Shown here: positions 1-12,475 of the stretch, in pieces
How the letters are laid out: each line of letters starts with the position of its first letter
Position numbering within the stretch: the first letter of the stretch is position 1
Assembly: GCA_033026295.1 (NCBI GenBank)
Contig: CM065173.1
Coordinates: 6,076,001-6,140,000 of the forward strand
Source: Channa striata
Lineage: Eukaryota > Chordata > Actinopteri > Anabantiformes > Channidae
Direction of reading: 5' to 3'
Length of the DNA stretch: 64,000 nucleotides
Notes under the pieces: generated by a model
Told to the model about the DNA's origin: nothing
Database searches by the model: none
The model's input: the letters and a program-made list of their open reading frames with translations, nothing else
Program-made: the position numbers and the translations under genes

Positions 1-1208
1 TACTTCCTCAAACGCACACATAAATTGCACACACACACCTAAATTGGTGTCTTCATTGTGGTTCTGCCATTAGCACCTCCATGCTGGCTCCAAGTGCGTC
101 TTCGATGTACACGGTGCCAGAATAAGGTTGGGAAATCAGCGAGAGGGGGAGCGAGAGAAACGAGGACTGACACAGGAGAAAAAGGAGATGCAAATATAGA
201 ACTGGAAAGGGAACCTTAAAGGCAAAACCCTGTGTAAACCCACACATTGTGCGATGGCAGCATGACGTGTACCTTCATGTGCTGAGACTCTGGGACAGTA
301 CAACATGCACCTTCACACCAGTCACCTTCGCTCATGGGCTCACGACTCCTGGATCCCTGAGGTAGTGTTACTCCGGTGTGTGCAGAGCATCTGCTGCAGG
401 GTTTGGCAGTGAAGCGACAACACTACCACACATCCTGGCTGTTATGGAAACACGCTCTCATTCTACAGCGTCAGATGATGATACTCAAATACTAATTACA
501 ATGCCACTGACTGATCAGAAATAAAAGGACCGGGATCTGGATGCTCAAAGCGTCAATCAAAAATGCAAACAGGACTCAACAAAGCGCCACTCATGACACC
601 TCAAGAATCAGACCAGCCTGGTTTTGTCTTTGATAACAGAGATATAGATGTCCATAAGAGAATCTTCTCCTCTTAAGTTTAGAAAATTTTTCTATACTTT
701 GTCAAGTGGTTCAAGTAAGAGATTAGGAACAAACATCAACCAAATGAGGAACAGCACCAAAAGGTCGAATGCAGATACAATCCTAGAGAGACAAACAACC
801 GAATTAGAGGTATGATCGGTTGCATCTTTCTGCCTCTTTCCAAAACACCTAAAATGTTTATATTCAAAAAACACACTTCTTTTACTGCAGCCAATCGCAG
901 TGTCGGAGATCACACATGCAAAGTGAAATTGTTTGCAGAAAGCATGTAAAAGTCTTGGTTGTTTCACTACAAACATGAAATATCCGACTGTTGCTTCTCA
1001 GCTACAACAAAGACATTTCTATTGTGGTCCAAGAGAAACTTTACTATGTTTTCTGAGGTTGGAAATATGCTTAAAAAAACACACACACAAGCAAGAAACT
1101 GACATTTTCTAACAAGACGTGTGGGAGCTCCCCTATTACAGGCACTGCTAGAGAATCCTCTGTCCTCCCTCCAGCCTGCCTGAGAACTATAAGCCTGCGT
1201 AATTGCTG

Positions 1209-1211
<3 letters not shown>
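1..1211. other. Non-coding stretch, no gene seen
   Basis: Mixed unique sequence with short CA runs near both ends. The short open frames show no recognisable domain, no convincing splice pattern and no biased composition. The only recognisable item is a short match to dispersed family B at 451-484. Confidence 0.6.
451..484. repeat. Short fragment of dispersed family B (distal end)
   Basis: The stretch shares the run 'cagcgtcagatgatgat' and the preceding 'ctcat' with the left end of the family B copy at 12222. It is only about 34 bases, so it may be a remnant or a chance match. Confidence 0.3.

Positions 1212-1259
<48 letters not shown>
1212..1259 (+). repeat. (TG)24 microsatellite
   Basis: An uninterrupted run of 24 TG units is followed by a short GCGCAC cap. 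Such runs are typical of fish genomes and can adopt Z-DNA. It explains the Cys-Val and His-Thr open frames on either strand. Confidence 0.97.
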
Positions 1260-1262
<3 letters not shown>

Positions 1263-1299
1263 ACGCTGCAGTAATGTCAATAACGGTTTGATCTCCATG

Positions 1300-1480
1300 C
1301 CAACGACTCTCTCTCTCTTTCGCTCTCTCTCTTTCTTTGCAGCAGCACAGAGTAGATGGATGGTAAAAGAGCCGGCCCCTGAGAGACTTTTATCTCCTCT
1401 CCTCCATCACTCCATCCTTAATCTTCTGCCATTTTTCCCCCTCTGGTCTTTCTCCATTCTCCCATCCTCTCTTTCCATCT
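1300..1480 (+). repeat. Pyrimidine-rich low-complexity stretch
   Basis: The plus strand is dominated by C and T, with CTCTCT and TTTCTT runs, starting 40 bases after the TG array. A polypyrimidine tract ending in 'ctttgcag' near 1341 resembles a splice acceptor, but the following sequence has no coding character, so I read it as low-complexity DNA. Confidence 0.6.
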
Positions 1481-4475
1481 GTTGCCAGCCCCCCCCCATG
1501 CATTTTTGTGTGAATGAATGTTTCTCATTTCCTTTCCCTGCAGACACTTATTTCATGCCCTCCGTTAGGTTTCTTTCTGTATTTTCCACCCGACTCACAA
1601 GCTTTAAGAAAAAAAGCTGTTTTGGCTATAGGCCTACAAATCGCTCTCTCTCTTGTTTCCTGCTAACCGTCGGCTTGTTGCACTGTTGTCTCACTGCCAG
1701 ACTTTAGTATTTGCCCGACATTCTCGCTGCTACATCAGAAAATGTTCGTGCTTGATAACAAACTATTCTTCCCTCTTATCACTGGATATGATAATTCATC
1801 TGTGTTTATTCCTGTTGTTCTTGATTCAGGTGCTCTGGGCTCAGCTGGACCACATTCAAAATGTAAGCACCTCACAGTATTTGATGATTCAGTTACTTGG
1901 TCCCACGAGAAGTGAAATATTACACTGTGTATATATTTCTAAGGTCCTGAGGCTGCTCCACCTCATCAAGGTGGATTTTTTTATGGAAGACATGAAACTA
2001 ATGTGTCTCTAACTAATCTGTGGCGTAGCTTGTCTTCCAAGACGAGGCTTTTTCTACAGCTTTGTAGGACTTGAATTATTCTTAAATTAGGATAAAATGT
2101 TTCTCTGCACAGGATGATCAGCTGTTGCTGGCTGACGTCACTGAATGATGCTACGTAAGTGAAATTTTTATTCCTTTGATTTCAATAAATCCCGAAGCAG
2201 AACTTAAACGACGCCTTCACTGATTTTTAATTTGGTTCTTTTGGTTCTAATTGGTTAGTGCATGTGAACAAATCATCGTTAAACCTCAACCTCCCAACAT
2301 TGTAATATTGCTCTACTTCTAGATGAAAAAATGCCTCCAGATGACATCACATGGAGGAACCTTCAGCTCAGATTATGTCATCTTGTTGCTCACACTATGG
2401 AGGTTGTAACTGTAGTCAACCAGCTTTTCCAGAGCTCCACCAGATGACATCATCTGAAGTCCTAAAGAAGTCTGAAGAAAAACGTGTGTCACCTGCTGGA
2501 GTTTTTCAGCTAGATCTTTGGCTCAAAGATTTTGTCGGTGTGTTCCATGTTTAACCTGGAAGGGTAAGATTTCCAAATAAGCTAGCACAGTTTATTGTGA
2601 ACTCATCTTTTTTGTTTGTATGTTTAGTAAAATCATCTTTGAGAGTGTCTATTTCTGTTTCTGTCATCTACCTAATAATGTGCATTCTACCTAATAAATA
2701 CTAGGCATTGTCGTCAGCTGAACATCTGGGGGTGAGGTTCAGAGCTGCCGTTTGACTGTTTGACTGAGAAAGTGATGTTTTAAAACCTGCAGACAGTTGG
2801 ACGTTGTGAGGCTTAACATGTTTCTCCAGTGTGACAAAGGTGAATAATGACTCATTTCAGGTCATTCCGGTAACTTGTAAAGCAGCCGTGTTATTTCTGC
2901 TGAATCCACTGCAGCCACGTTAATATCATGTTTTCATGCCTTCTGAGTGTTGACAGAGACACAACTTTGCCCTTCAAACTGAATTCCGCCACCACGAGCC
3001 ATTTGGAACATGTTTGTTAAGCTGCTCCTGGTAAAAGCAGGTTCAGCACTGATGTTGTACTGAGCACAAAGCGCACACGGCACGGCATGGTGCGCCAACA
3101 ATACACATCTGCGTCAGTGCAGACGAGAAGCGAAACCACGGAAGGTCAGTAAATGCACCACGTTTCGTTCCTCAAACTGCACTTTTATCCACAAAAAGAG
3201 CTGAAATGCCATGGAAAAAGAGAAACGCATCCACCGACACCAAGACTCCAGATGAATATTATGATCAGACGGAGAGCTCAAACCGAGTCGGTTTTGTAAT
3301 TAGTAAGCATGCAGTCTTCACGAGAGTAATGAAAAAACAAAATGCAGCCATCTGAATAGAATTACAATGAAACCGAGGACCATATTATGGTTCTGATTGC
3401 CTGGCTTTCACTTGTGATCTACAGTGCAATTAGAGAGTCGTGCACCAAGTTAGAAATAAAAGGCGAGTGAATTAAGGCTTGGACGGCTGTTTGAATACTA
3501 AAAGCACTGATAGTCTAATAGCTACTGGCTCGTTTTGGCCCCGGTTCAGAAAAGTTGAAGCTAATGAAAGCCGGCGGTCTCCTGTGGAGTCTAAAGTCAG
3601 TTGATAATCTGCTGTTAGAGCTGACTCTCTCAGAATATAAATATGAAATAGTTATATTCTCTTTATGAACCCCGGCTACAGGCTACAGCTCCCACAGACC
3701 TCTCTGAACGTTTCATTTGCCTCTTAACTCCCTCAAACTTTGTCCATCAGTAGCTTTGGGTTAGACGCAGACTCCTGACATTTTGTGGAAAAAAAGCGAA
3801 TAGAGACCCCGACAGGCAGCTTATGTGTTGTGGGTGTGAATTATGATTAAATCCTCCTACCGTGAAATGACAATGACAACAAATGGGGAAAAAGTGACAG
3901 GAAGCAGCCGCTTTACATCTGATTTACAACAGTCTTCGTCCTATTGGAGGAAACAAAAACAGAAGGGAACAGCTTTGTTAGTCCGTCACGAACAAAGTGT
4001 GCCACCCTTTAAGATGGAGACAGCTGCTGTGTTAGAGTATCATATCAGGATATAAAAACCATGGTTTCTAACCAGCGGGCTGTGGACCAGTATCCAGCGT
4101 CATGTGCCAGACCATTAAATGGCAGGACTTCTTGGCAAAGCTCTTCTGCAGACAGTTGCCAAGCCGACAGCCTGGCACAAAACTATGAGTGAAACCACAT
4201 TTTACCCTTCAGCTTTTGTAAAGATTAAACAAACAAGATCTAATGTGTTAATTAATCAACTTTGGACATGTCTTTAGGTGGATTTTTATTTTTTTACGGT
4301 TGGACAAACCCGGCCTCTTTCAGTTAGTGTCAAGTTGTTCCTATAAATACTTGATCTGCATGTGCCAGGTTAGTGCAGGTCCCAGTCACAGCGGTTACCG
4401 TGGTTACCGCGGAACCTGTTTACCTGTACGTCACTTGCAATCTCTGCATAATCAACAAGTTACACGTGTGTTTTT
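1480..4475. other. Non-coding stretch with one enhancer-like block
   Basis: No exon can be supported. The run 'ccagatgacatca' occurs twice (near 2337 and 2441), suggesting a local duplication or an old repeat. The part at 3260-3490 is AT-balanced, free of simple repeats and holds a TAATTA core (3297-3302), and is treated as a candidate regulatory block in the findings. Confidence 0.5.
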
Positions 4476-4776
4476 GCTGTGGTCAACATGTTCTCATCCC
4501 ACAGATGATGAGGCGTCAACTAATTTGGCTATTTCACAATCGTGAACCCTCTTCACAACCCTAACTCGCCGCAGGAACAACTATCCACAAAAAAACTGCT
4601 TTAGGCTCAAGGAAGAAAACTTCAGTTTAAGTTACAAGATAAATTCCATAAAAACAAAATGCCACAAACAGTGACAACAACACACACGTACTTCATCATT
4701 AAAGCGCACAACGTCTCACACTAGAGTTGAACCCTGGTCTCCAGTGGAAAGTCCTGTGTATTGCTGTACCATCCCG
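4476..4776 (-). mobile_element. SINE-like dispersed family B, copy 1
   Basis: This is one of five mutually similar copies in the window. Read on the minus strand it starts with a tRNA-like head: an A-box-like motif TGGTACAGCAA (4761-4771), then 26 bases later a B-box-like motif GGGTTCAACTC (4724-4734). An unrelated body follows and ends near 'ggtcaacatgttctcatccc'. The spacing suits an RNA polymerase III internal promoter. I do not know a published name for the family. A tRNA-derived SINE is the best reading; a non-autonomous DNA element is the alternative. Confidence 0.6.
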
Positions 4777-4820
4777 AGGGTATTTGACAGAAAGTGTCAA
4801 AATGCCCTTAGGATATCCCA

Positions 4821-4858
4821 CGTAGGATAAGCGGGTACGAATAATGGATGGATGGATC
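4821..4858 (+). repeat. Retroelement-type 3' end with (GGAT)n tail
   Basis: The motif 'taggataagcgg' is followed by 'ataatggatggatggat'. This is the usual terminal signature of several dispersed fish retroelements, including RTE/Rex3-like ones. The body of the element is not recognisable upstream, so the family is uncertain. Confidence 0.45.
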
Positions 4859-6589
4859 ATTTGGGCCTCTTACTGTTCACTTTGCTCTACCCCTTTTTTT
4901 TGCAGCATCTCTCCACTTCATTTCCAGATGATGTCATGCCTCTCTCATCATCTTTCTCTTTGTCCATGTAGCTCAGGTCCATCACTGTCCCCGTGGCTGA
5001 GGTGTCTGGAGCGTGGTCACGCTTCTATTACCGGGGGACTTGGCTTCCGTTTCCACTTATGAGTCAGCAGAGAGAAGAAGAAGGATGGAGAGCAGGGGAG
5101 AAATCAAAGGAACGCCATCAAACTACCCGAGTCCCCAGATGGAAGCTTTCTTTCTGCCTTTATCAGTCATACGTCTGTGATACGATTCGTCTACAGTGTG
5201 GGTGTGAAAGCAATGTCAGCAAGGAGTGATTAATGTTAGAAAATGTTTTCCTAATGTGTTGGGGGACTGAGCTGGTGGGTGATTTTAAAATATGTTGTCA
5301 GAATGAATATGAGGTTGCTTGGATCCCAAAGCAGCACACCAGTCATTAATAATAAGAGGGGAGTACAAGCAGTAGGTAGTAGGAGCATTACTGATAGCAG
5401 CAGTTAGATGACGTGTCAGCAACATTTTGATCCAGATTTAATGTTGTTGTAATGTAACCAAATGAGATGGGGCACAGGGTCACACCTTATCTCATGCTTT
5501 AGGTCGAATCGACGCAGCCAAGGCTTCACCTAATCTAAGGAAAATCTTTCAGGATTGTGATTGACTAAATATAAAATCTGTCATTTTTTCTTTTCAGAGA
5601 TGGGACATAAAACATTCACACGTGGAAGAGCAAAGGACAAATAATAACTGAATGCAGGAGACTGCAGATGGTTTAAAATTTACAAATGAAAGCAGAGGAC
5701 TTAAATGTGTTGTAAGATGAGAAAAAAAAGACAAACTGACATGGTCCCAAATCACCGCTGAGCTGCAGAAGCAAACAAAGAGCTCAGAGTGTAAAGTCAA
5801 GTCTGCCGAGCAGATCAATGCCTGTGCAAACAACATAAACTGTGGATGTGACGGGGAAATTAAGTCAAAGTCAAACGTGAATTTAAATTTGCTTTATGGA
5901 CACGGTCAATGAAACATATCAAGTGTTAGTACGAAGACCGAAACACAGCAACTGCCACAACCTGCAGGTATTTGTTCAGTACAGTTGTGTATAAGAACAG
6001 TTGAAGCTTCACAGACGCTGTAATTACAGCACTTTTGACATATTCTTCTTCTGCGCTGTAACAGAACCGTGCATGACAATAATCTCGTTGTTGTCCTCGG
6101 TCCCTCTTCACTGTTGTTTGTGTCTGCCCCATTAAACCGTTTCCTGTTCATCGGGGGTTTGTTTCTGTCTTCGGGCAGAGAGACTGCCTCCATGTGTGCA
6201 CGCATACAAACGGCGTCCTCTCCTCAGCGCCGCTGCCAGTTGGCCCGATCGATTGCATCACTTAACTCCTCTCCAAGGTGTTGTGAACTGGTGTCACCAG
6301 CCTGCCTCTGCTGCAAACTACATTACCTAATTAAGTGCCTTCTTCTGCGAGGAACACGACCTATGCAAAGGTCTCATAGCTCATATGGATGCATCGGTCT
6401 GGAGAGCTGCATCAGTAAATACTGCAGAGCTATAGCAACGGGACAAAACTATGTCCACTAGAGGAAAGACGATTCTCCAAAGAATGCAAATAAAGACAAA
6501 AATGAAAAATGATGTTTAGATGTTTTGATAGATGCCAAACAAAGAATGTTTACACTGGATAAAGGTAAAATCAACACGGTGGGTTAGAT
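4859..6589. other. Non-coding stretch, no gene seen
   Basis: Unique sequence with scattered stops in all frames. No repeat family, RNA gene or regulatory signal stood out beyond ordinary AT-rich runs. Confidence 0.55.
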
Positions 6590-6672
6590 TAAGAGCCTGG
6601 GCACCATGTTCTGCCAGAACAGCTTCATTGTGCATTGGCATTGATTCTATGTCTCTGGAACTATACACTTTA
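6590..6672 (-). mobile_element. Fragment of a Tc1-like DNA transposon
   Basis: On the minus strand this matches the end of a common fish Tc1-like transposase gene as I remember it (the 'gttccagagac...atcaatgcca...gaagctgttctggc' region). Only about 80 bases remain, with no inverted ends, so it is a decayed scrap. Confidence 0.45.
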
Positions 6673-7449
6673 TGCTACCAATTGGAGCATTTCAGCATAA
6701 TCCAACGTATGCCATGTTGGATTATAAAACTTGAACAATGGGGTTAACAGAAAATGCATTATCAATTATTTGTATAATGAAATGTGGAAATGTTTCAAAT
6801 TGAAAGCAAACACATGAAGGGCACTCACATCAGATATTATCAAGTCATTAGTTATCAGCACCATATGCTGGACATAAGATCTGCCACAAAGTTAGTTGAG
6901 TTACAACAAATACAGGCTTTGGTTACTTTACGGACATGGTTAAGGTTGGGGGAAGATCATGGTTTGAGTAAAAATAAAACATAAAGTAACATTGATTCAC
7001 AGCATCAAAATGTGACCTCAACTAGTGCTTTTTGTCTCATATATTTCATCACCTGACCCTCTGAGTGCCTCTCCAACAAAACTTGACTACTATGAAGTGT
7101 GTCATCAAATGCAAGTGTGGCAGGGCGTCATATTTACTGCAACCACTAGATGTTCCCAATATCCCACATGTCTGGCTCATAACAAACATGCCAGTAAGTA
7201 GTAGGTGACCAGCTAAAACCTAACTACAGTATGCTCTGATAATTACTGATAACAACCAGGATCGTGCTCTGCATGACTTTTTATTTTAGTGGGATTCTTC
7301 GCATCACTGTGCAGGTTTGTGCCGCAGCAGAACCCAAACAAAGCGCCCTCTGTTAGCTTATTAAACTGAAAGTGTAAACACTTTAATGGGTCATCCCACA
7401 GCAGCGTCCTATGACATCAATGGCTCCGCCTCTTACAGAGTTAGGCCAG
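6673..7449. other. Non-coding stretch, no gene seen
   Basis: AT-rich unique sequence. No coding signal or confident repeat was recognised. Confidence 0.55.
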
Positions 7450-8070
7450 AGGGAGGAGGGAGTGGGGACGTGGTAGTAAAAGGTGATTTATAGGCTGCGT
7501 AGGATGCAGATGCTGTCAGGAGCGGAGAGGCAAGGGCAGCGAGGGAGGTGGGGGGAGAGATGAGGAGAGCGTGGGGAAAGTAGAGATGACAAGTGAAAAC
7601 AAAGGGAGAAGAAGGATGATCCAGACATGGTGGAAAAAGGGATGTGGTGGGTTAAAGTCAGCAGATGAGCGTGATAGGAAAGATGAGGGTAAGGAAAAAA
7701 CAGGACAGGGAGAACAAAAAACAAGAAAAGAGGAGATAAGGATGCAAGAAGCACAGAGTAGACATGAAGGAAAAAAGGAAGAGAACAAGGAAGCGTATTG
7801 AAAGGTAGGAAATGAGTGAAGAAAGGATGCAAGGGGAAATCAATAGAGGATGAACAAATGAGAAATAAAAAAGTGCAAAAATAAGAGTGATGACAGAGAA
7901 GAGACTGAGAGGCAGAAGCAGCACAAAGGACCTGAGGAGAAAAATGCAAAGGCGATAAGGAAAGACTGGACAGAGGTGGTGTAGGACACGGGAGGTCGGA
8001 ACAGGAAGAGGAGGGGGAGGAGGAGAGGGCACTGGAGGGGCATGGGGCCGAGGAGAGGAGAGGGATGGAC
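7450..8070 (+). repeat. Long purine-rich (GA-rich) tract
   Basis: For about 600 bases the plus strand is strongly enriched for A and G with few C or T, in irregular GGA, GAAG and AAAG words rather than one repeat unit. The asymmetry creates several overlapping minus-strand frames rich in Ser, Leu, Pro and Phe, which are compositional artefacts and not genes. Short pyrimidine interruptions show that it is old and not a clean microsatellite. Near the right end is a cluster of G runs (8013-8047). Confidence 0.8.
8013..8047 (+). other. Possible G-quadruplex (four G runs)
   Basis: Four runs of 5, 3, 4 and 4 G lie at 8013-8017, 8027-8029, 8037-8040 and 8044-8047. The gaps are 9, 7 and 3 bases. The first loop is longer than the strict 7-base rule, so the structure is only possible. 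Confidence 0.35.
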
Positions 8071-10761
8071 GGAACAGACTGGACAGATGTTGCTGTCAAA
8101 TGTATGTGTTACCAAAGCAGAGCTGACAGGATTCGTCAGGGCGTTTTTCTCCATGAGCGGACGACCACAGCAGCCTGTCCTCGGTTCCCCAACAGACGAA
8201 AACACGAAGTCTGACCACTGCAGCATGTCAACATATGTTACGTCACATTTCAGCGATACAGGAATAAGAAAAGAAGCTCAAGGCTGCAACTGTGCTAGAT
8301 TCTATATCCGCCGCTTGTGTACATTACAGCGACGCGGAAGTCCGAGTACTGCTCACACACATCATCTGTGTGTCGTGATAAAATTAAAGGGAAACACGTT
8401 TAGGAGATGGAGGTTAGCTGCTAAACACCATACCAGGATGTGGTGCCAGGATCAGAGTCATGTGCCCGGCCTTCTCTAAAGGCAGCAGCGTTTTGAACTA
8501 ACTGTAGTTGAGCAAGTGACATAAACATATGGACCAACGTAAAGTGTGCTGCAGTAGTAAATGAGGCGTGATGAAAGCGTGATGGTTTCTCTTTGGTCAG
8601 CTGTCTCAAATGGAAAAAGCTGGACGTGACCACTGAGCTAATCTGCGCATGAAAGCTGAGATCTCTGACCAGTCTTAAACATTGATCACACACATTTATT
8701 TGTCCAAGAAAGAGAAACATCTGCTGCCACTTCTCTGCACCAAAGGGAAAATGAATAAGATTGACAAAAGTTAAATGGAAAAATGTTGAGAATAAAGATC
8801 AGAGACAATAGCATCAAATTCATATGTTACTTATACGTTGGCTTGATTAGACATCTAGTGAAATTGTAAAGAAATTGATTCACTTTTACAGCAAAAGTGT
8901 TGCATAAACGACAGTAAGACACGGTCTAACTATCAGTCTGATGTTTGGTGGAAACCACTGATCATTGAAATATGTAAGCCAACGGTTGGCTGCAATCATT
9001 CTCTAATATTTCCATCAGAAGGTACAAACAAGTTTAGCTCAACTAAGAAACCAGTCACCACGCTTTGATATTAGCAAAGCCAAGGGGAGTTTATTGGAAA
9101 CTCACACAAGCCGATATCAGGACAGACAAAATCTTTAATCTTTGTCTGGTTTATTAAGGACAATCCTTTTTTTCCTTTCTAGCAGCTGCCAACAATCAAT
9201 ATGAAATGATTTATAACGTTCGCCACGGTAACACGAGGAGACGCCTTTCCAGATATCACCGGTCGCAGCCTTTTGCATCATCGCTGTGAAAGTTCAGAAA
9301 GCTGTTGCTGGGATGTGACATTAATTAACTTCCAGTCGGCACTGAGCTGCAATAACACAGCATAAGGTAAACCCAGTGTTCTCACTTCCCCAACGTGCCG
9401 TTAAGGCTTAACACACTCGAGCGAACCCACACACCTCACACATTAGACGTGACAAGTGAACGCCTCAGCAATCAATGGACGCCTAAACTTTGGATTGGCT
9501 GCAGCATACGGAATGAGGAAAATAAATTTTCCCTGTGTGCACGGGCCGGAGTGCTGCAGTAAGCTGTTTTAGGACAGTGCTCACTCTGACCTACTCACAT
9601 AAAGTCCACAGGCAGATATAAATAAGAGGCGAGCGTGTTGGAGAGGACGGGTATTGATTACTGAGGGAGGCAGGATGGCACCGGAGCCCGGGCATCCAAG
9701 GAGAGATTTACCATTCACAGAAACACGTCCACAGGCATTAATGTGTGTTTTATCAGTGTGGGAAGGGAAGCACACATGACTAAAGGCGAAATTTACTGCT
9801 AATTAAAAGTAATAAAGTATAAATATATGAACTATTCTCCTACTGACAGAAAACTCAGTTATACACATATAATACAGATGTTTTCCTGCTTTTGTTTTTA
9901 CAGTTTCAGTTGTTGTTGGTGCTTTTTATATCGTCTTTCTTTTCAGTATGTTTTCTGTCTAGTTTTATGTTTGAACAGATTCTTATTTTGACATACCATG
10001 ATCATAACACTAATCAGTGATGATTACATAATGAGTGTCGCCGGTTTTCTTAATCTGACATCGTAAACAAGCAACGTTTTCTTTGGCCATCCTTTTGCTA
10101 TCCCGCTGCCAACCAGCCGTGTCTGTCCAGATGTTCAGACTAAACCTTCATCCACTTGACACAAACACATACAGAGAAACATCTCGACGTGAACACTGAC
10201 GACGTTTGAAATAAAGAAAGAGAAGCAGGTTCTGACAAGATGGTGTCAGCTTGGCAGGAAGTTGCCTTGATTTCATTTTTTCACTAAATATGTACTTTGG
10301 ACAAATTGATACCGTAGCATTTCAATTCTTCAAAGCTTTATTTAAATTCAATTGCAATTTGCATTTGCATAGTTACTGGAGGACAAAATTCTGATGATCA
10401 CACAATCTTTCTGAAATTGCACTAGATAGCAGTACTCTCATTTCCCGGGTTCAATTTCAACACTCACGACTGACATGACTGACAGAGAAATAATGGGGTT
10501 GAGGTCAAGACAGGACAACCTTCATCCAAACTGGGCAATATCTTAAAGTGCAGACCTGGATCAACAGCTACAGAGTTCACCCGCCTTTCATAATAATATC
10601 TAATTGTATCAGCTAAGTGCTGATACAATTATATAATAACTGTTTATTAGTATTTGACTATTTTTTTTAACAAGCTGACTCCCTGTAGCATGTCCTGTTC
10701 AGCCGCCATCCTCTTCATGCCTGCACAGCTCTCACCAGGAAAACATACACACAATAATTTC
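8071..10761. other. Non-coding stretch with one hairpin
   Basis: Unique AT-rich DNA with no defensible exon. A perfect 13-bp inverted repeat is at 10601-10631. Around 9320 there is a TTAATTAA core in an otherwise balanced stretch. Confidence 0.55.
10601..10631. repeat. Perfect 13-bp inverted repeat, 5-base loop
   Basis: The left arm TAATTGTATCAGC (10601-10613) and right arm GCTGATACAATTA (10619-10631) pair fully around a TAAGT loop. No U-run terminator or longer precursor hairpin is evident, so it is recorded as a structural motif only. Confidence 0.8.
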
Positions 10762-10791
10762 TAATAATAATAATAATAATAACAACAACAA
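10762..10791 (+). repeat. (TAA)n(CAA)n trinucleotide microsatellite
   Basis: Seven TAA units run directly into about three ACA units. The change of unit suggests point mutation followed by expansion. Confidence 0.9.
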
Positions 10792-12221
10792 TATGTATTG
10801 CACAGCTGTTTTGTGGAGTTGTATATAGGGAGATGATTTTAGGAGATTATTGTATGGACTTATGCTCCTCCCCATCCCAGAGATTCCTGTCACAGATCCT
10901 TCCTCACCCGCAATGTTTGCATCATTCTGTGCAGTGAATTTAAACTCAGTTTCTTTCAAATGAATGGAGTAAATTCATATTTGAAGTTTAGAGGCAAAAA
11001 TAATAATTCACATATATATATATTAGAGCTGAAAGTAATTATTCAAAGAAAAATTCATGATCATTTCCAAAATACAGTGAAGTACGTCCCGAGTAGACAT
11101 CTTGTGTCTTCAGCCAGCTCACACTCAAACAAAGTGCGGTAAATGGATCGAATCCCTCACCACCACACGCGGCTCCGCCCAACCATCCTTGGTGCCATTC
11201 CCAAGCCTGGCCAGGCAGAAAGAACGCGTTCTGCTGCGGTGACTCTTAAACGGAAAAGCTGAGCGTCGATCCTTTGACACTGTATATCGGGATTTTTTGG
11301 GATATAATGGGCTGCATATAGTTATGTACACTGTCCAAAGCTTGTACGACACGAGGAGACGCATCATTTCCAAATCCACTGCTGCTGAGGGACCAAGGTC
11401 GCGGTACAAAGACCTCACACTGAATTGCAAACCAACATTTTCTTTCACACAGCCTGATAAACGCGTGAAGCCACGATGCTTGTACTGTAATTTTCCCCAG
11501 CCAGAGGGTTACAGGGGCCGAACCTGCAATATGCAATATGTTGAACCCGCTTTAAAATAAAGTCAATGGATTGTTGGCCCACAGCTCCAGCTGGCTGCCA
11601 GGGTGGAGCACAGCTGCAGAGAGGTTGTTTAGCCCCAACAAAACTATTTCTGACAGGTTAAATTGTGAGAGGGTTTGTCTGCCTGGCCGCACAAGCATTT
11701 ATTGAGTGTGGAATGAGTTCTCGTTTCGGTGTGTGTGTGTGAGTGTGTGTGGCGGTGTGATAATGCTGGTGTATGTTTTCTGTGTGTGTGACCTCTGCTC
11801 GTAGATTAAGGTCACAGCCTCTCTGTCAGGCGGCACAACATGAGTAATGTTTTAATGTGAACTTATTAGGCCCTCTGTGCTTTTATGGACAGTCTGTGGC
11901 TGGAGATGGAGAGGTTGTTTTTCACCCGGAATGACTTGACCCTGGGCTTGAACCAGCCTTTCTGCCTGGTCACTCTCTAATCCCCCAGATGACAAAATCA
12001 CTACAAAAATCTTTGGAATTACAAGTAAATACTCCAAAGAAAAACTTAAGCCGTGTCTATGAACACCATAAGGATTTGTGCTGATTCAAGTGTTTATGTA
12101 CAAATTAATTATAAATGTTTAGGCTGGTGTCAACTGTTGGCATGGATTTTTGTTAGTTCAATTATTAATTCAGAAACTGCAAGGTGTGTGAAAATGGAGA
12201 AGCTGCATGCGTGTGCATGTT
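10792..12221. other. Non-coding stretch with TG-rich patch
   Basis: No gene is recognised. The part around 11150-11560 has higher GC and an open frame of 87 codons, but nothing in it resembles a known domain. An imperfect TG-rich patch is at 11727-11790. Confidence 0.5.
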
Positions 12222-12475
12222 AGCTGTGGTCAACATGTTCTCATCCCGCAGCGTCAGGTGATGATGCTTGCTAAGACGTTTTCTTAGATATTAATGCTAC
12301 AGGTAGTCTTTGGATGCTCCAGGAACGGACTTTATTAACACATATTTACTTCCTTACTATAGCAGCCACGTGCTCCACGTTGTGTTACGATCATGTGCAC
12401 GTCACATCTAGAGTCGAACCCTGGTCTCCATCCACGTCCCGATGAGACTTTTTCACTCCATATACTGCTGTGCGT
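12222..12475 (-). mobile_element. SINE-like dispersed family B, copy 2
   Basis: The copy shares the distal end 'ggtcaacatgttctcatccc', the central 'ccacgttgtgttacgatcat' and the B-box-like GGGTTCGACTC (minus strand, 12411-12421) with the other copies. This B box fits the RNA polymerase III consensus best of the five. The A-box end is damaged after 12432. Confidence 0.6.

Noticed and set aside
1213..1707. 164-codon frame beginning with Cys-Val repeats
   Set aside because: Starts inside a TG microsatellite and continues through a pyrimidine-rich stretch.
7488..8099. 203-codon minus-strand frame and its overlapping neighbours
   Set aside because: Produced by the purine-rich tract; Ser/Leu/Pro/Phe-rich with no motif.
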